From Streptomyces globosus (GTDB lineage: Bacteria; Actinomycetota; Actinomycetes; Streptomycetales; Streptomycetaceae), in assembly GCF_003325375.1 (NCBI RefSeq), contig NZ_CP030862.1, forward strand, positions 2,173,501 through 2,237,500: DNA of 64,000 nucleotides, written 5' to 3'. The translations under genes and the position numbers were made by a program. Below, one piece after another: positions 33,616 through 45,744 of this stretch. Within the stretch, counting starts at the first letter, position 1, and every line of letters begins with the position of its first letter. The notes under the pieces are model-generated. The model made no database searches, had not been told where the DNA came from, and saw only the letters and a program-made list of their open reading frames with translations.

Positions 33616-33634
33616 TTAGGTAAGGCTACTCTAA
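33616..33634 (-). promoter_or_regulatory. Iron box for the exporter operon
   Basis: TTAGGTAAGGCTACTCTAA matches the DmdR1/IdeR consensus at 16 of 19 positions, 29 bp before the exporter start. Confidence 0.85.
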
Positions 33635-33730
33635 GAAGTCGGCCGCCCGTGCCGGGCTCGAACGTCTCTGCGGATGCGGCCCGCAGGTCCATCTCGCCCT
33701 GCTTTCAGGCACGTTGACCCGCCCACCACG

Positions 33731-33749
33731 TTCGGTTAGCCTCGCCTAA
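33731..33749 (+). promoter_or_regulatory. Iron box for the importer operon
   Basis: TTCGGTTAGCCTCGCCTAA matches the consensus at 15 of 19 positions, 87 bp before the first permease. Together with the site at 33616 it makes one divergent iron-controlled promoter region of about 250 bp. Confidence 0.8.
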
Positions 33750-33835
33750 GTTGCAAGCCTCATGTGCGCCGAGTCGCCGCCCCATCCCTACAGCACCGAA
33801 CGATCGCGGTACGCGTGCACCGCCGTCAGGGGGAA

Positions 33836-34909
33836 ATGTCGTTGCCGGTCGAAACGCAGGCGGTGTCCCACGAGGAAGCCGCCCCCGCCGCCGTGCCCAC
33901 AGCACGCGGCACCGCCGCCGCCCTGCGGGGCGCCGGACTCCTCGCCGTACTCGCCGCGCTGGTCCTGGTGTCGCTCCTCGGCGTGTGGACGGGGACACGG
34001 GGCCTGCCGTTCACCGATGTCTGGAGCGCACTGTGGCACCCGGACGGCTCCGAGACCTCGATCATCATCCACGACTACCGCATCCCCAGGACCCTCCTCG
34101 GCCTGCTCGTCGGCGCCGCCCTCGGCCTGTCCGGGGCGCTGATGCAGGCGCTGACCCGCAACCCGCTCGCCGAGCCGGGCCTCCTCGGCATCAGCCTCGG
34201 ATCGTCCGCCGGGGTCGTCACCGCCCTCGCCTTCCTCGGCGTCGGCTCCGTCCTCGGCTACGTCTGGTTCGCGTTCCTCGGCGCCGCCCTCGCCTCGGCC
34301 GCCGTCTACCTGCTGGGCTCCTCGGGGCGCAAAGTCGCCACGCCGGACCGCCTGGTCGTCGCCGGCGCGGCGGTGACCGCCGTGCTGTACGCCTTCAACT
34401 CGGCCGTCCTGCTGCTGAACCCGAGCGCCTTCGACCAGTTCCGGTTCTGGACGGTCGGCTCACTCGCCGGCCGCTACCTCGACGTCGTGTACGTGATCCT
34501 CCCGTTCATCGCCGCCGGCCTGTTCATCGCCCTGCTGCTCGGCCCCTCGCTCAACGCCCTCGCCCTCGGCGACCAGATGGGCCGCGCGCTCGGCGTCAAC
34601 GTCAACCGGACGCGGATCCTCGGCGCCGTCGGCGTCATGCTGCTGTGCGGCGCAGCCACGGCCGCCGCGGGGCCGATCGCCTTCGTCGGGCTCGTCGTCC
34701 CCCACATCGCCCGGTTCGTCGTCGGCCCCGACCAGCGCTGGGTCCTCGCGTACTCGATGCTCCTCGCGCCCGTCCTGCTCATCGGCGCGGACGTCGCGGG
34801 CCGGCTGATCGGCGCCCCCGGCGAGATCCAGGTCGGCATCGTCACCGCCTTCATCGGCGCCCCCGTGTTCCTGGCGCTGTGCCGCCGCCGAAAGCTGGTG
34901 ATGCTGTGA
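33836..34909 (+). CDS. Ferric-siderophore ABC permease, FecCD family (first)
   Basis: A 357-residue permease of the FecCD/BtuC family with about ten membrane segments. The family blocks are seen in order: YRIPRTLLGLLVGAALGLSGALMQALTRNPLAEPGLLGISLGSSAG, LALGDQMGRALGVNV (ATPase-coupling loop) and GPIAFVGLVVPHIAR. The start is the ATG at 33836 with AGGGGGA before it; the frame is open to 33764. The GTGA overlap with the second permease indicates a heterodimeric channel made in equal amounts. Confidence 0.95.
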   Translation: MSLPVETQAVSHEEAAPAAVPTARGTAAALRGAGLLAVLAALVLVSLLGVWTGTRGLPFTDVWSALWHPDGSETSIIIHDYRIPRTLLGLLVGAALGLSGALMQALTRNPLAEPGLLGISLGSSAGVVTALAFLGVGSVLGYVWFAFLGAALASAAVYLLGSSGRKVATPDRLVVAGAAVTAVLYAFNSAVLLLNPSAFDQFRFWTVGSLAGRYLDVVYVILPFIAAGLFIALLLGPSLNALALGDQMGRALGVNVNRTRILGAVGVMLLCGAATAAAGPIAFVGLVVPHIARFVVGPDQRWVLAYSMLLAPVLLIGADVAGRLIGAPGEIQVGIVTAFIGAPVFLALCRRRKLVML

Positions 34910-36024
34910 GCGCCGCCCCGGCCCCCGCCCCCGCCGCGAAGCCGCCCGCCGCGACGACCGGGTTCCTCCACCGGCCCCGCGTGGTCACCGGAACGGTGCT
35001 GCGCATCCCGGGTGCCCGCGGGGTGTCCGTACGGGTCCAGGGCAGGGCACTGGCCGTGACCGCCGCTATCCTCCTCACCCTGATCGCCGTCGCGCTCCTC
35101 TCCCTCACCACCGGCGACTACGAACTCTCCGTCGCCGAGGTCCTGCGGGCCCTCACCGGCGGCGGCTCCGGCGGCGCCGACTTCGTCGTCAACACCCTCC
35201 GCCTGCCCCGCCTGCTGACCGCGCTCGCCGTGGGCGCCGCCCTCGCCGTCAGCGGCGCCCTCCTGACCGGCCTCACCGGCAACGCCCTGGGCAGCCCGGA
35301 CATCATCGGCTTCACCAACGGCTCGGCCGTCGGCGCGCTCACCGTCATCATCGTCCTGCACGGCAGCATGACCCAGATCGCGATCGGCGCCCTGACCGGC
35401 GGCCTCGCCACGGCCGCCGCCGTCCACCTCCTCATGCTGGGCCGCGGCCTCCACGGCTTCCGGCTCGTCGTCATCGGCATCGGCGTCAGCGCGCTCCTGC
35501 TCGCCGTGAACTCGTACCTGATCACCCGCGCCACCTTCCAGGAGGCCCTGGAAGCCCAGGCGTGGCTGATCGGCAGCCTCGGCAACCGGGGCTGGACGCA
35601 CGCCAACGCCATCCTCATCGCGGTTGCCGTCCTCCTCCCGCCCGCCTTCCTCCTCTCCCGCCGCCTCTCCATGGTGGAGATGGGCGACCTGACCGCCACC
35701 GGCCTCGGCGTGGACGTGACCCGGACCCGCACCGTGCTGCTCCTCGTCAGCGTCGCCCTGGCCGCGTTCGCCACGGCCGTGACCGGCCCCATCTGGTTCA
35801 TCGCCCTGGCCGCACCCCAGCTCGCCCGCCGCCTGACCCGCACCGCCGGCCCGGCCCTGCTGCCGGCCGCGCTCACGGGCGCGCTGCTGCTGGCCGCGAG
35901 CGACCTCGCCGCGCAGCGCCTGTTCGCCCCGGCCCTCCTCCCCGTCGGCACGGCCACCGGCACCATCGGCGGGCTGTACCTCATCTGGCTGCTGATCACC
36001 GAGTCGCGAAAGAGCCGCGCATGA
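34906..36024 (+). CDS. Ferric-siderophore ABC permease, FecCD family (second)
   Basis: A 372-residue FecCD-type permease that should pair with the preceding one. The usual blocks are LRLPRLLTALAVGAALAVSGALLTGLTGNALGSPDIIGFTNGSAVG, LTATGLGVDVTRTRT and GPIWFIALAAPQLARRL. The cytosolic N-terminus is longer than usual, about 45 residues and Ala/Pro-rich before the first membrane segment. The start is GTG 34906, overlapping the previous stop; the stop overlaps the ATPase start (ATGA). Confidence 0.95.
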   Translation: MSAAPAPAPAAKPPAATTGFLHRPRVVTGTVLRIPGARGVSVRVQGRALAVTAAILLTLIAVALLSLTTGDYELSVAEVLRALTGGGSGGADFVVNTLRLPRLLTALAVGAALAVSGALLTGLTGNALGSPDIIGFTNGSAVGALTVIIVLHGSMTQIAIGALTGGLATAAAVHLLMLGRGLHGFRLVVIGIGVSALLLAVNSYLITRATFQEALEAQAWLIGSLGNRGWTHANAILIAVAVLLPPAFLLSRRLSMVEMGDLTATGLGVDVTRTRTVLLLVSVALAAFATAVTGPIWFIALAAPQLARRLTRTAGPALLPAALTGALLLAASDLAAQRLFAPALLPVGTATGTIGGLYLIWLLITESRKSRA

Positions 36025-36944
36025 CTGGAACGAACCTCCCGACGCCCCGGCTGCGCGCCGAGGACCTGACGCTCTCCTACGACCAGCGGACGGTGGCCGC
36101 CCACCTCGGCGTCGACATCCCCGACCACTCCTTCACCGTGATCATCGGGCCGAACGCCTGCGGCAAGTCCACGCTCCTCAAAGCCCTCGCGCGGATGCTC
36201 CGCCCCCGCCACGGCCGGGTCCTCCTCGACGGCGCGGCGATCTCCTCGTACCGCTCCCGCGAGGTCGCCCGCCGCATCGGACTGCTCCCGCAGACCTCCA
36301 CCGCCCCCGGCGGCATCACCGTCGGCGACCTCGTCGCCCGCGGCCGCTACCCGCACCAGGGAATGCTCAGGCAGTGGTCCGCCGAGGACGAGGCCGCCGT
36401 CGTCGAGGCGATGCGGCAGACCGGCGTCCTGGAGCTGGCGGACCGGCCCGTCGACGACCTGTCCGGCGGCCAGCGCCAGCGCGTCTGGCTGTCCATGGTG
36501 CTCGCCCAGCAGACGCCGCTGCTTCTCCTCGACGAGCCCACCACCTTCCTCGACATCGCCCACCAGGTCGACGTCCTCGACCTGTGCGCCGAACTCCACG
36601 CCCGCAAGGGCCACACGGTCGTGGCCGTGCTGCACGACCTCAACCAGGCGTGCCGCTACGCCACCCACCTGATCGTGATGCGCCCCGGCGGCACGATCGC
36701 CGCGCAGGGCGCCCCCGCCGACGTCATGACCGCAGAACTCGTCGAGGACGTCTTCGGGCTGCCCTGCCGCATCATCGACGACCCCGAGACCGGCACGCCC
36801 CTGATGGTGCCGGCCGCACCCAGGCGGTTCGCACCGGAGGACCCCGAAGACCCCGAAGACCCCGAAGACACCGAAGACACCGAAGACACCGGGGACGGCG
36901 CCCCGGCCGCCGCCACCGACGCCGTGATGGCCGAACCCCGTTGA
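36021..36944 (+). CDS. Ferric-siderophore ABC importer ATPase (FecE type)
   Basis: The ATP-binding subunit (307 aa) for the two FecCD permeases. Walker A is GPNACGKST (about residues 43-51), the signature LSGGQRQRV, Walker B LLLLDEPTTFLD and the switch His is in VLHDLNQA. The family stretch TVGDLVARGRYPHQG is present. The C-terminus carries a repetitive acidic tail (EDPEDPEDTEDTEDT) not found in usual FecE proteins. The gene is coupled to the upstream permease and lies 13 bp before the amidohydrolase gene. Confidence 0.95.
   Translation: MTGTNLPTPRLRAEDLTLSYDQRTVAAHLGVDIPDHSFTVIIGPNACGKSTLLKALARMLRPRHGRVLLDGAAISSYRSREVARRIGLLPQTSTAPGGITVGDLVARGRYPHQGMLRQWSAEDEAAVVEAMRQTGVLELADRPVDDLSGGQRQRVWLSMVLAQQTPLLLLDEPTTFLDIAHQVDVLDLCAELHARKGHTVVAVLHDLNQACRYATHLIVMRPGGTIAAQGAPADVMTAELVEDVFGLPCRIIDDPETGTPLMVPAAPRRFAPEDPEDPEDPEDTEDTEDTGDGAPAAATDAVMAEPR
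36840..36893 (+). repeat. 9-bp tandem repeat in the ATPase C-terminus
   Basis: Three copies of GACCCCGAA, then GACACCGAA twice and a final variant, give an acidic ED(P/T) tail. Such arrays change length readily, so tail length may vary among strains. Confidence 0.9.
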
Positions 36945-36957
36945 GGACGGACCGCGC

Positions 36958-38544
36958 ATGATGCTGTGCACGAGGCTGACGAACGCGAACATCCTCACCA
37001 TGGACCCGGCCCACCCGGTCGCCCGCGACCTGGGCATCTGGCGGGGCCGCATCGTCGGACTGGACGAGGCCGCGACCTCCCTGCCCGCCCGGGAGGTCGT
37101 CGACCTGCAAGGGGCCACCGTGCTCCCCGGGTTCATCGACAGCCACGTCCACCTGTCGTGGACAGGACTGAAGGCCCGCACCCCGAGCATCGCCGGCCTC
37201 ACCCGCGTCGACGACGTCCTCGCCGCCATCGACGGCGCCGTCTCCCGCTCGCGCGGGGCCGGCGCATGGGTCAGCATCGGAGGCTACGACCAGCGGGCCC
37301 TCGGCCGGCACCTCACCGCCCGCGAACTCGACACGGTCAGCCGCGGGCGCCGCCTCTTCCTCATGCACGACTCCGGGCACGCCTGCGTCGTCAACAGCGC
37401 CGTGCTCGCCCTCCTCCCGGCCGACGTCCCCCACGAGGACGGCCTCCTCGTCGAGAGCGCCATGGGCGCCGTACGCCGACTGCGGCTGCCGTACTCCCAG
37501 GCCGACCTCGCCGACGCCATCGAGCACGCCGGCCGCGCCTGCCTCGCCGAGGGCATCACGGCCTGCGCCGAAGCCGGCATCGGCGGCGGCCTCCTCGGCC
37601 ACAGCCCCGTCGAGCTCGGCGCCTACCAACTCCTGCGGGACGAGGGCCGGCTCCCGCTGCGCGTCCAGCTCATGCCGGGCGGCGACACCCTCAAGCCGGC
37701 CGCGGCCCACGAGCACGACGGCATCCCCCGCGCCCTCGACCTCGGCCTGCGCACCGGCTTCGGCGACGACTGGCTCTCCGTCGGCGCCCTGAAGATCTAC
37801 ACCGACGGCGGCATGATGGCCCGGACGGCCGCGCTCACCGAGCCGTACGAGGGCCTCGACGGCCACACCGGGCAGCTCCAGGACGACCCCGAGCGACTCA
37901 CCCGCCTCATCGTGGACGGACACCTCGGCGGCTGGCAGCTCGCCGTCCACGCCATCGGCGACCGGGCCGCCGACCTCGCCCTCGACGCGCTGGAGCGGGC
38001 GCAGGAGCTGCGGCCGCGGCCCGGCGCCCGCCACCGCATCGAGCACGCCGGCCTGATCCGCCCCGACCAGCTGCCGCGCTTCGCCCGCCTCGGCGTCAGC
38101 GCGGTCGTCCAGCCCAACTTCCTGCGCTATTTCGGCGACGACTACGCCGCGGTCATGGGGGAGCGCCGCGCGCCGTGGATGTACCGGGGCCGCGGCTTCC
38201 TCGACCACGGGGTGACCCTCGTCGGCAGCTCCGACCGGCCGGTGACGGACGGCTCACCGCTGCGGGCGGTCCAGTTCATGGTCGAGCGCGCCTCCACGTC
38301 GGGCGCCCTCATCGGCCCCGGCGAGGCCGTCACGGTCGAGGAGGCCCTGCGCGCGTACACGGTCGCGGGCGCGTACGCCTGCCACTGGGACGACAGCGCC
38401 GGCAGCCTCACCGCGGGCAAGCGGGCCGACCTGGCCGTCCTCGGCGACGACCCGCGGCGGGTCGAGGCCTCCCGGATCGGGGACATCGAGGTCGTCACGA
38501 CCCTCGTGGACGGCCGGGACACCAGGGAGGCCTGGGCGAAGTAG
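36958..38544 (+). CDS. YtcJ-like metal-dependent amidohydrolase, possible siderophore deformylase
   Basis: An amidohydrolase-family-3 (YtcJ-like) enzyme of 528 residues without a signal peptide, so cytosolic. Metal-binding motifs lie in LPGFIDSHVHLSW (about residues 56-68), LAVHAIGDRAAD (about 323-334), HRIEHAGLI (about 359-367) and SSDRPVTDGSP (about 422-432). The family includes N-substituted formamide deformylase. It is the last gene of the ferric-siderophore import operon, 13 bp after the ATPase, with GAGGACGGA before the start. Its place suggests it acts on the imported siderophore, perhaps removing formyl groups from the hydroxamates to free the iron; this is an inference and the true substrate is not visible. 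Confidence 0.85.
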   Translation: MMLCTRLTNANILTMDPAHPVARDLGIWRGRIVGLDEAATSLPAREVVDLQGATVLPGFIDSHVHLSWTGLKARTPSIAGLTRVDDVLAAIDGAVSRSRGAGAWVSIGGYDQRALGRHLTARELDTVSRGRRLFLMHDSGHACVVNSAVLALLPADVPHEDGLLVESAMGAVRRLRLPYSQADLADAIEHAGRACLAEGITACAEAGIGGGLLGHSPVELGAYQLLRDEGRLPLRVQLMPGGDTLKPAAAHEHDGIPRALDLGLRTGFGDDWLSVGALKIYTDGGMMARTAALTEPYEGLDGHTGQLQDDPERLTRLIVDGHLGGWQLAVHAIGDRAADLALDALERAQELRPRPGARHRIEHAGLIRPDQLPRFARLGVSAVVQPNFLRYFGDDYAAVMGERRAPWMYRGRGFLDHGVTLVGSSDRPVTDGSPLRAVQFMVERASTSGALIGPGEAVTVEEALRAYTVAGAYACHWDDSAGSLTAGKRADLAVLGDDPRRVEASRIGDIEVVTTLVDGRDTREAWAK

Positions 38545-38596
38545 CAGGGGCGTGGAGCGCGGGGGCGTGTGGCGCGCCCCCGATTTGGCCTACAAG

Positions 38597-38615
38597 CAAG
38601 GTAAGGCTAACCTAA
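38597..38615 (+). promoter_or_regulatory. Iron box for the ArgA-like acetyltransferase gene
   Basis: CAAGGTAAGGCTAACCTAA matches the iron-box consensus at 16 of 19 positions, 109 bp before the TTG start. Confidence 0.8.
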
Positions 38616-38723
38616 CTCCTGTCTCCCTCACCGGAGTTGCGCGGCGCCCCGGCCTCTCCGGGAACTCCCGGCCCCCTCCGGGAGCCCCTGCCCGCGCACG
38701 GTGGAACCCGAGGAAGGAACGCC

Positions 38724-39236
38724 TTGACCACGGCCCCGCCGCCTCCCGCCGCGCCGCCCCGCACCCGTACCGCCCATCCCGCCGCCGCCCCCGCGTTCAC
38801 CGTGCGGCCGGCCCGCCGGGACGAGGCGCCGGCGCTCGCCGCGCTCTCCCGGCCGTTCGTCCGCACGGGCGCCCTGCGCGAGCGCCCGCTCTCCCTCTAC
38901 CTCGCGCACGCAGGCGACTTCCTCGTCGCGCAGACCCCCGACGGCACCCTCGAAGGCTGCCTCGGGCTCCGCATCCACCCCGCCGCGGGCGTCCTGTACA
39001 ACTTCTGCGTCGCCCCGCACCGGCAGGGCTCGGGCGTGGGCGCCCGGCTCCTCCAGGCGGCGTTCGCCCGGGCCCGCAACCGCTCCCTGACGGCCCTGTT
39101 CACCGCCACCACCGGCAGCGGCCGCCTCTTCCTCCGCCACGGCTTCGCCCCGGTCGGCCCGGCCCTGGCCCCGGCCGCCTGGGCGCGCTCCCTGGACCCG
39201 GCCCGCGGCGCCCGCGTCCTGGCCTGCCCCCTGTAG
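38724..39236 (+). CDS. GNAT acetyltransferase resembling short N-acetylglutamate synthase (ArgA type)
   Basis: A 170-residue GNAT. The acetyl-CoA motif reads NFCVAPHRQGSGVGARLL (about residues 96-113). The layout resembles the short actinobacterial N-acetylglutamate synthases: FTVRPARRDEAPALAAL, then RERPLSLYLAHAGDFLVA, and GRLFLRHGFAPVG near the end. With ArgB, ArgJ and ArgC close by and an iron box in front, supply of N-acetylglutamate for extra ornithine is the best guess; acetylation of another metabolite is possible. The start is TTG 38724, with AGGAAGGA 5 nt before it; the frame is open to 38637 without a ribosome binding site. Confidence 0.75.
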   Translation: MTTAPPPPAAPPRTRTAHPAAAPAFTVRPARRDEAPALAALSRPFVRTGALRERPLSLYLAHAGDFLVAQTPDGTLEGCLGLRIHPAAGVLYNFCVAPHRQGSGVGARLLQAAFARARNRSLTALFTATTGSGRLFLRHGFAPVGPALAPAAWARSLDPARGARVLACPL

Positions 39237-39254
39237 TGCCGTGGCCGGGAAGGT

Positions 39255-39288
39255 GCCCCGTGCCGCGCCGCCCGGCACGGCACGGGGC
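39255..39288 (+). terminator. Terminator hairpin after the acetyltransferase gene
   Basis: GCCCCGTGCCG (39255-39265) pairs exactly with CGGCACGGGGC (39278-39288) across a 12-nt loop, 19 nt after the stop codon. Confidence 0.75.
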
Positions 39289-39370
39289 CGCGTTGCCGGC
39301 CCGCACACGTACGCCCGGCAGAGGCGCATTGCCGCGCAGCCGGCGTTCGCCCTGCCCGTACCGTCAGGGA

Positions 39371-39517
39371 ATGGATGCCAGCCGCCAGCCGACTCCTGAT
39401 GAGATCGAAGACCGCTTCGCAGCAATTGCCGAAGGGCGGTTGGCCCGGGACGAGGTCGACCGCCGGGCCGGTCGCCGGGCGACCGAGGTGTCCATCGTCC
39501 CCGCCACCGGCCGGTGA
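39371..39517 (+). CDS. Small acidic helical protein (48 aa)
   Basis: A 48-residue frame, MDASRQPTPDEIEDRF and on, with a charged helical middle (EGRLARDEVDRRAGR). TACCGT (39359-39364) is 6 nt before the ATG, the leaderless arrangement seen elsewhere in this window, and AGGGA abuts the start. It is convergent with argB (22 bp apart). I do not recognise it. Confidence 0.5.
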   Translation: MDASRQPTPDEIEDRFAAIAEGRLARDEVDRRAGRRATEVSIVPATGR

Positions 39518-39538
39518 GCGGGGTGCCGCCGGCGGGGC

Positions 39539-40459
39539 TCATGGCCGGGGCTCCCCGGGTGCGGGGCGGCCGGAGGGTTCGTCCGGCACGATCGTGGTGC
39601 CGGGGCTCTTCCCGGCGGCGAAGCCGCGCATCACCGCGTGCGGTACGCGGCCGTCGACGACCTGGGCCCGGTCCACGCCCGCCCGTACGGCCTGAAGGCA
39701 GCCCTCCATCTTCGGCAGCATGCCGCTCGCGAGGCCCGGCAGCAGCCCGCCCAGCTCGGCGGCCGTCAGCCGCTCGATCACCTCGGTGCTGTGCGGCCAG
39801 TCCGCGTACAGCCCCGCGACATCGGTCAGGACGAGGAGCCGGGCCGCGCCGAGCGCGACCGCCAGGGCCGACGCGGCGAGGTCGGCGTTGACGTTGTAGA
39901 CCTGTCCGTCCGTGCCGCGCGCGACGGGGGAGACGACCGGTATGCGGCCCTCGTCCAGTAAGGCCCGCAGGGTGTCGGGGGCGACGGCCACGACCTCGCC
40001 GACCTGCCCGAGGTCCACGGGCCGCCCGTCCACCTCGGCCCGGCGCCGCACGGCGGTCAGCGTATGCGCGTCCTCACCCGACAGACCCACGGCGTACGGG
40101 CCGTGGGCGTTGACCGCGCCGACGAGCTGCCGCTGGATGCGCCCCGTCAGCACCATGCGGACGACGTCCATGGCCTCCGGGGTCGTCACCCGAAGGCCCG
40201 CCTCGAAACGGGACTCCAGGCCCAGCCGGTCGAGCATGGCGCTGATCTGCGGGCCGCCCCCGTGGACGACGACCGGCAGCACGCCGGCTCGCCGCAACTC
40301 CACGACGTCGCGGGCGAAGGCGTCGAGGAGCGCCCCGTCCACCATGGCGTTGCCGCCGAACTTGACGACGACCGTCCGGCCTTGGAGTTCCTCGCTCCAG
40401 GACGGCGCCCCGGACGGTGCTCCGGCCTCCGTGGCCGGCCGTGCGGCTTCGGTGCGCAT
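39539..40459 (-). CDS. argB: Acetylglutamate kinase
   Basis: Phosphorylates N-acetylglutamate, the second step toward ornithine. About 306 residues. The nucleotide-binding Gly-rich loop [13 protein letters not shown] lies near residue 30, the substrate loop [11 protein letters not shown] near 65-75, the [10 protein letters not shown] segment near 135, and [30 protein letters not shown] further on. The N-terminus departs from the usual ArgB sequence. The start is uncertain: ATG 40459 has GGGAGGACACG before it, but in-frame ATGs at 40474, 40489 and 40498 (the last overlapping the argJ stop as ATGA) are also possible. It is third in an iron-boxed argCJB operon with no argD or argR. Confidence 0.92.
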   Translation of the reverse strand: MRTEAARPATEAGAPSGAPSWSEELQGRTVVVKFGGNAMVDGALLDAFARDVVELRRAGVLPVVVHGGGPQISAMLDRLGLESRFEAGLRVTTPEAMDVVRMVLTGRIQRQLVGAVNAHGPYAVGLSGEDAHTLTAVRRRAEVDGRPVDLGQVGEVVAVAPDTLRALLDEGRIPVVSPVARGTDGQVYNVNADLAASALAVALGAARLLVLTDVAGLYADWPHSTEVIERLTAAELGGLLPGLASGMLPKMEGCLQAVRAGVDRAQVVDGRVPHAVMRGFAAGKSPGTTIVPDEPSGRPAPGEPRP

Positions 40460-40461
40460 CC

Positions 40462-40489
40462 GTGTCCTCCCCATCTGTGTCCTCCCCAT
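40462..40489 (-). repeat. Duplicated ribosome-binding-site/ATG unit before argB
   Basis: GTGTCCTCCCCAT occurs twice with a 15-bp period (40462-40474 and 40477-40489). On the coding strand this repeats ATGGGGAGGACAC, giving two Shine-Dalgarno/ATG pairs in the same frame. Confidence 0.8.
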
Positions 40490-40494
40490 CCCGC

Positions 40495-43331
<2,837 letters not shown>

Positions 43332-43355
43332 TCACCACCCCGTCCGGCCCGGCCC

Positions 43356-43382
43356 CGCCGGGGGCGTGCACCGCCCCCGGCG
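43356..43382 (+). terminator. Terminator hairpin after the lipoprotein gene
   Basis: CGCCGGGGGCG and its exact complement CGCCCCCGGCG enclose a 5-nt loop, about 67 nt after the stop codon. Confidence 0.7.
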
Positions 43383-43429
43383 CCCGATTTCCGGTGCGGC
43401 TCGGCGGCCCGGCATGGTGTGATGGAGAC

Positions 43430-44254
43430 ATGATCGAACAGTTCCTGGCCCGAGACCTGTCCGCCGTCGAGGAAGCCGTCCGCAAGGCGGCCGCCGCCGA
43501 GATCATGCCGAGGTTCCGGCAGCTCGCCGACCACGAGGTCGACGAGAAGAGCGGGCCGCACGACCTCGTGACCGTCGCCGACCGTAAGGCCGAGGAGCAC
43601 CTGACCGCCGCCCTCACCCGGCTCCTGCCCGGCTCGGCCGTCGTCGGCGAGGAAGCCGTCCACGCCGACCCGACCGTCTACGGGGCGCTGCGCGGCGACG
43701 CCCCCGTCTGGATCGTCGACCCCGTCGACGGCACCCGCCAGTTCGTCTCCGGCGACCCCGCCTTCTGCACCCTCGTCGCCCTCGCCCACCGCGGCGAGAT
43801 CCTCGCCTCCTGGACGTTCGCCCCGGCACTCGACGAGATGGCCACCGCCGTCCGCGGGCAGGGCGCGCACCTCGGCTGCGAGCGGCTCGCCTGCGGCTCC
43901 CCCGAACCGGGCGCCGAGCTGCGCGTCGCGATCGCCCACCCGCTGTACACCACCGACCGGGACAAGCGGATCCTCTCCCGCCTCGACGTCCCCGGCGTCG
44001 CCGCCCGGCCCTGCGGCTCGGCCGGCCTGGAGTACCTGAAGGTGGCCCGCGGCCAGGTCGACGCGCTCGCCTTCACCTGGCCCTCCGCATGGGACCACGC
44101 CGCCGGGCTGCTCCTCGTCGACGAGGCCGGCGGCGCGCAGAGCACCGTCGCCGGGGTCCCCTTCCGGGTCGACCGGGACAACGAGCTGCCGTTCGCCGTC
44201 GGCCGGGACGAGGCCACCGCCGTACGCGTCCGGGACCTGCTGCGCGAGGTGTGA
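43430..44254 (+). CDS. Inositol-monophosphatase-family phosphatase
   Basis: A 274-residue Mg-dependent phosphatase of the inositol monophosphatase / histidinol-phosphatase (HisN) type. The metal-binding motifs are present in order: [10 protein letters not shown] (about residues 68-77), [12 protein letters not shown] (about 93-104) and [19 protein letters not shown] (about 219-237). TGGAGAC precedes the ATG at 43430. It is followed after 68 bp by the FAD oxidoreductase gene on the same strand. Whether the substrate is inositol phosphate, histidinol phosphate or another sugar phosphate cannot be told. Confidence 0.88.
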   Translation: MIEQFLARDLSAVEEAVRKAAAAEIMPRFRQLADHEVDEKSGPHDLVTVADRKAEEHLTAALTRLLPGSAVVGEEAVHADPTVYGALRGDAPVWIVDPVDGTRQFVSGDPAFCTLVALAHRGEILASWTFAPALDEMATAVRGQGAHLGCERLACGSPEPGAELRVAIAHPLYTTDRDKRILSRLDVPGVAARPCGSAGLEYLKVARGQVDALAFTWPSAWDHAAGLLLVDEAGGAQSTVAGVPFRVDRDNELPFAVGRDEATAVRVRDLLREV

Positions 44255-44322
44255 GGCGTACCGGGGCGCACAGGGTGTCGGAATATCCTGGGGGCGCAGC
44301 CGCCGCCGGACGAAGGGGTCAC

Positions 44323-45744
44323 ATGGTGCCGTCGATTCTCGATGCGGTCGTGGTGGGGGCGGGGCCCAACGGGCTCACGGCCGCGGTCGAACTGGCCCGC
44401 CGCGGACACTCGGTGGCCGTGTACGAAGCCGCCGGCACGGTCGGCGGCGGAGCCCGCACGGAGGAGCTCACCCTCCCGGGGTTCCGGCACGACCCCTGCT
44501 CGGCCGTCCACCCGCTGGGCGCCGGATCCCCCGCGTTCGGCGCGATGCCGCTGGGGCGGTACGGGCTGGAGTGGCTGCACGCGCCGCTGCCGATGGCGCA
44601 CCCCTTCGACGACGGCACGGCCGCGGTCCTCTCCCGCTCCGTCGCCGAGACCGCTGCCTCCTTCGGCGCGCGCGACGCCGGCACCTACCGGCGGCTCGTC
44701 CAGCCGTACCTCGGCAGGTGGGACACGCTCGTCCGCGACTTCATGTCCCTGCCCGCGACCGCGCTGCCCCGCGACCCCGTCACCCTCGCCCGGTTCGGGC
44801 TCGCCGGGCTGCCGCCCGCCACCTGGCTGATGCGCCGCTTCCACGAGGAGCGGGCCCGCGCCCTGTTCTCCGGGCTCGTCGCCCACGTCATCGCCCCGCT
44901 GAACGGCATCGCCACCGGCGCCGTCGGCCTGGTCTTCGCGCTCGCCGCGCACGCCGTCGGCTGGCCCATGCCGCGCGGCGGCTCCCAGTCCCTCTCGGAC
45001 GCCCTCGCCGCCTACCTCGCCGACCTGGGAGGCACCGTCCACACGGACTTCGAGGTCAAGCGCCTCGACGACCTGCCGCCCGCCCGCGCGTACGTCTTCG
45101 ACACCTCCCCGACGGCCCTGGCCCGCATCGCCGGCCTCGGCCGCTTCTACGACGGCTACCGCTACGGCGCCTCCGTCTTCAAAATCGACTACGCGCTGTC
45201 GGGCCCCGTCCCGTGGACCGCCGAAGCGCCGCGGCGCGCCGGCACCGTCCAGATCGGGCCCCGCACCCGCGACATCGACGCCGCCCTGCAACTCGCCGGC
45301 AGCGGCCGCGCCCCGCGCAACCCGTTCCTGATCACCGCACAGCCCAGCCTCGTCGATCCCGGGCGCGCACCCGAGGGCAAGCACGTCTTCTGGGCGTACG
45401 GGCACGTCCCCGCCGGCTGGGACGGCGACCTCACCGACGCCGTCGAACGCCAACTGGAGCGCTTCGCACCGGGCTTCCGCGACCTCGTCCTGGCCCGCGC
45501 GACGGCCGGCCCGCCGGAGCTCGCCGCCCGCAACCCCAACTACGTCGGCGGGGACATCGCCTGCGGCGCCGCCTCCGGCCTCCAACTCCTCCTGCGCCCC
45601 CGCCTGTCGCTGTCCCCGTACACGACACCGCACCCGGCCGTCTTCCTCTGCTCCTCCGCCACCCCGCCCGGCCCCGGCGTCCACGGCATGTCCGGGCACA
45701 ACGCGGCCAAAGCCGTGTGGCGGCACCTGCGAAAGGCCCCGTGA
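44323..45744 (+). CDS. Phytoene-desaturase-related FAD/NAD(P) oxidoreductase
   Basis: A 473-residue flavoprotein of the phytoene desaturase/CrtI-like superfamily (NAD(P)/FAD-dependent oxidoreductases without a carotenoid cluster). The N-terminal dinucleotide fold is [29 protein letters not shown], then [26 protein letters not shown]. Near the C-terminus, [26 protein letters not shown] is the second FAD contact typical of the family. AAGGGG precedes the ATG. The substrate is unknown; no crt genes lie nearby. The stop abuts the macro-domain gene. Confidence 0.88.
   Translation: MVPSILDAVVVGAGPNGLTAAVELARRGHSVAVYEAAGTVGGGARTEELTLPGFRHDPCSAVHPLGAGSPAFGAMPLGRYGLEWLHAPLPMAHPFDDGTAAVLSRSVAETAASFGARDAGTYRRLVQPYLGRWDTLVRDFMSLPATALPRDPVTLARFGLAGLPPATWLMRRFHEERARALFSGLVAHVIAPLNGIATGAVGLVFALAAHAVGWPMPRGGSQSLSDALAAYLADLGGTVHTDFEVKRLDDLPPARAYVFDTSPTALARIAGLGRFYDGYRYGASVFKIDYALSGPVPWTAEAPRRAGTVQIGPRTRDIDAALQLAGSGRAPRNPFLITAQPSLVDPGRAPEGKHVFWAYGHVPAGWDGDLTDAVERQLERFAPGFRDLVLARATAGPPELAARNPNYVGGDIACGAASGLQLLLRPRLSLSPYTTPHPAVFLCSSATPPGPGVHGMSGHNAAKAVWRHLRKAP

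Noticed and set aside
36837..36893. CRISPR-like array
   Set aside because: The repeats are 9 bp, contiguous and in frame, encoding an acidic tail; there are no spacers.
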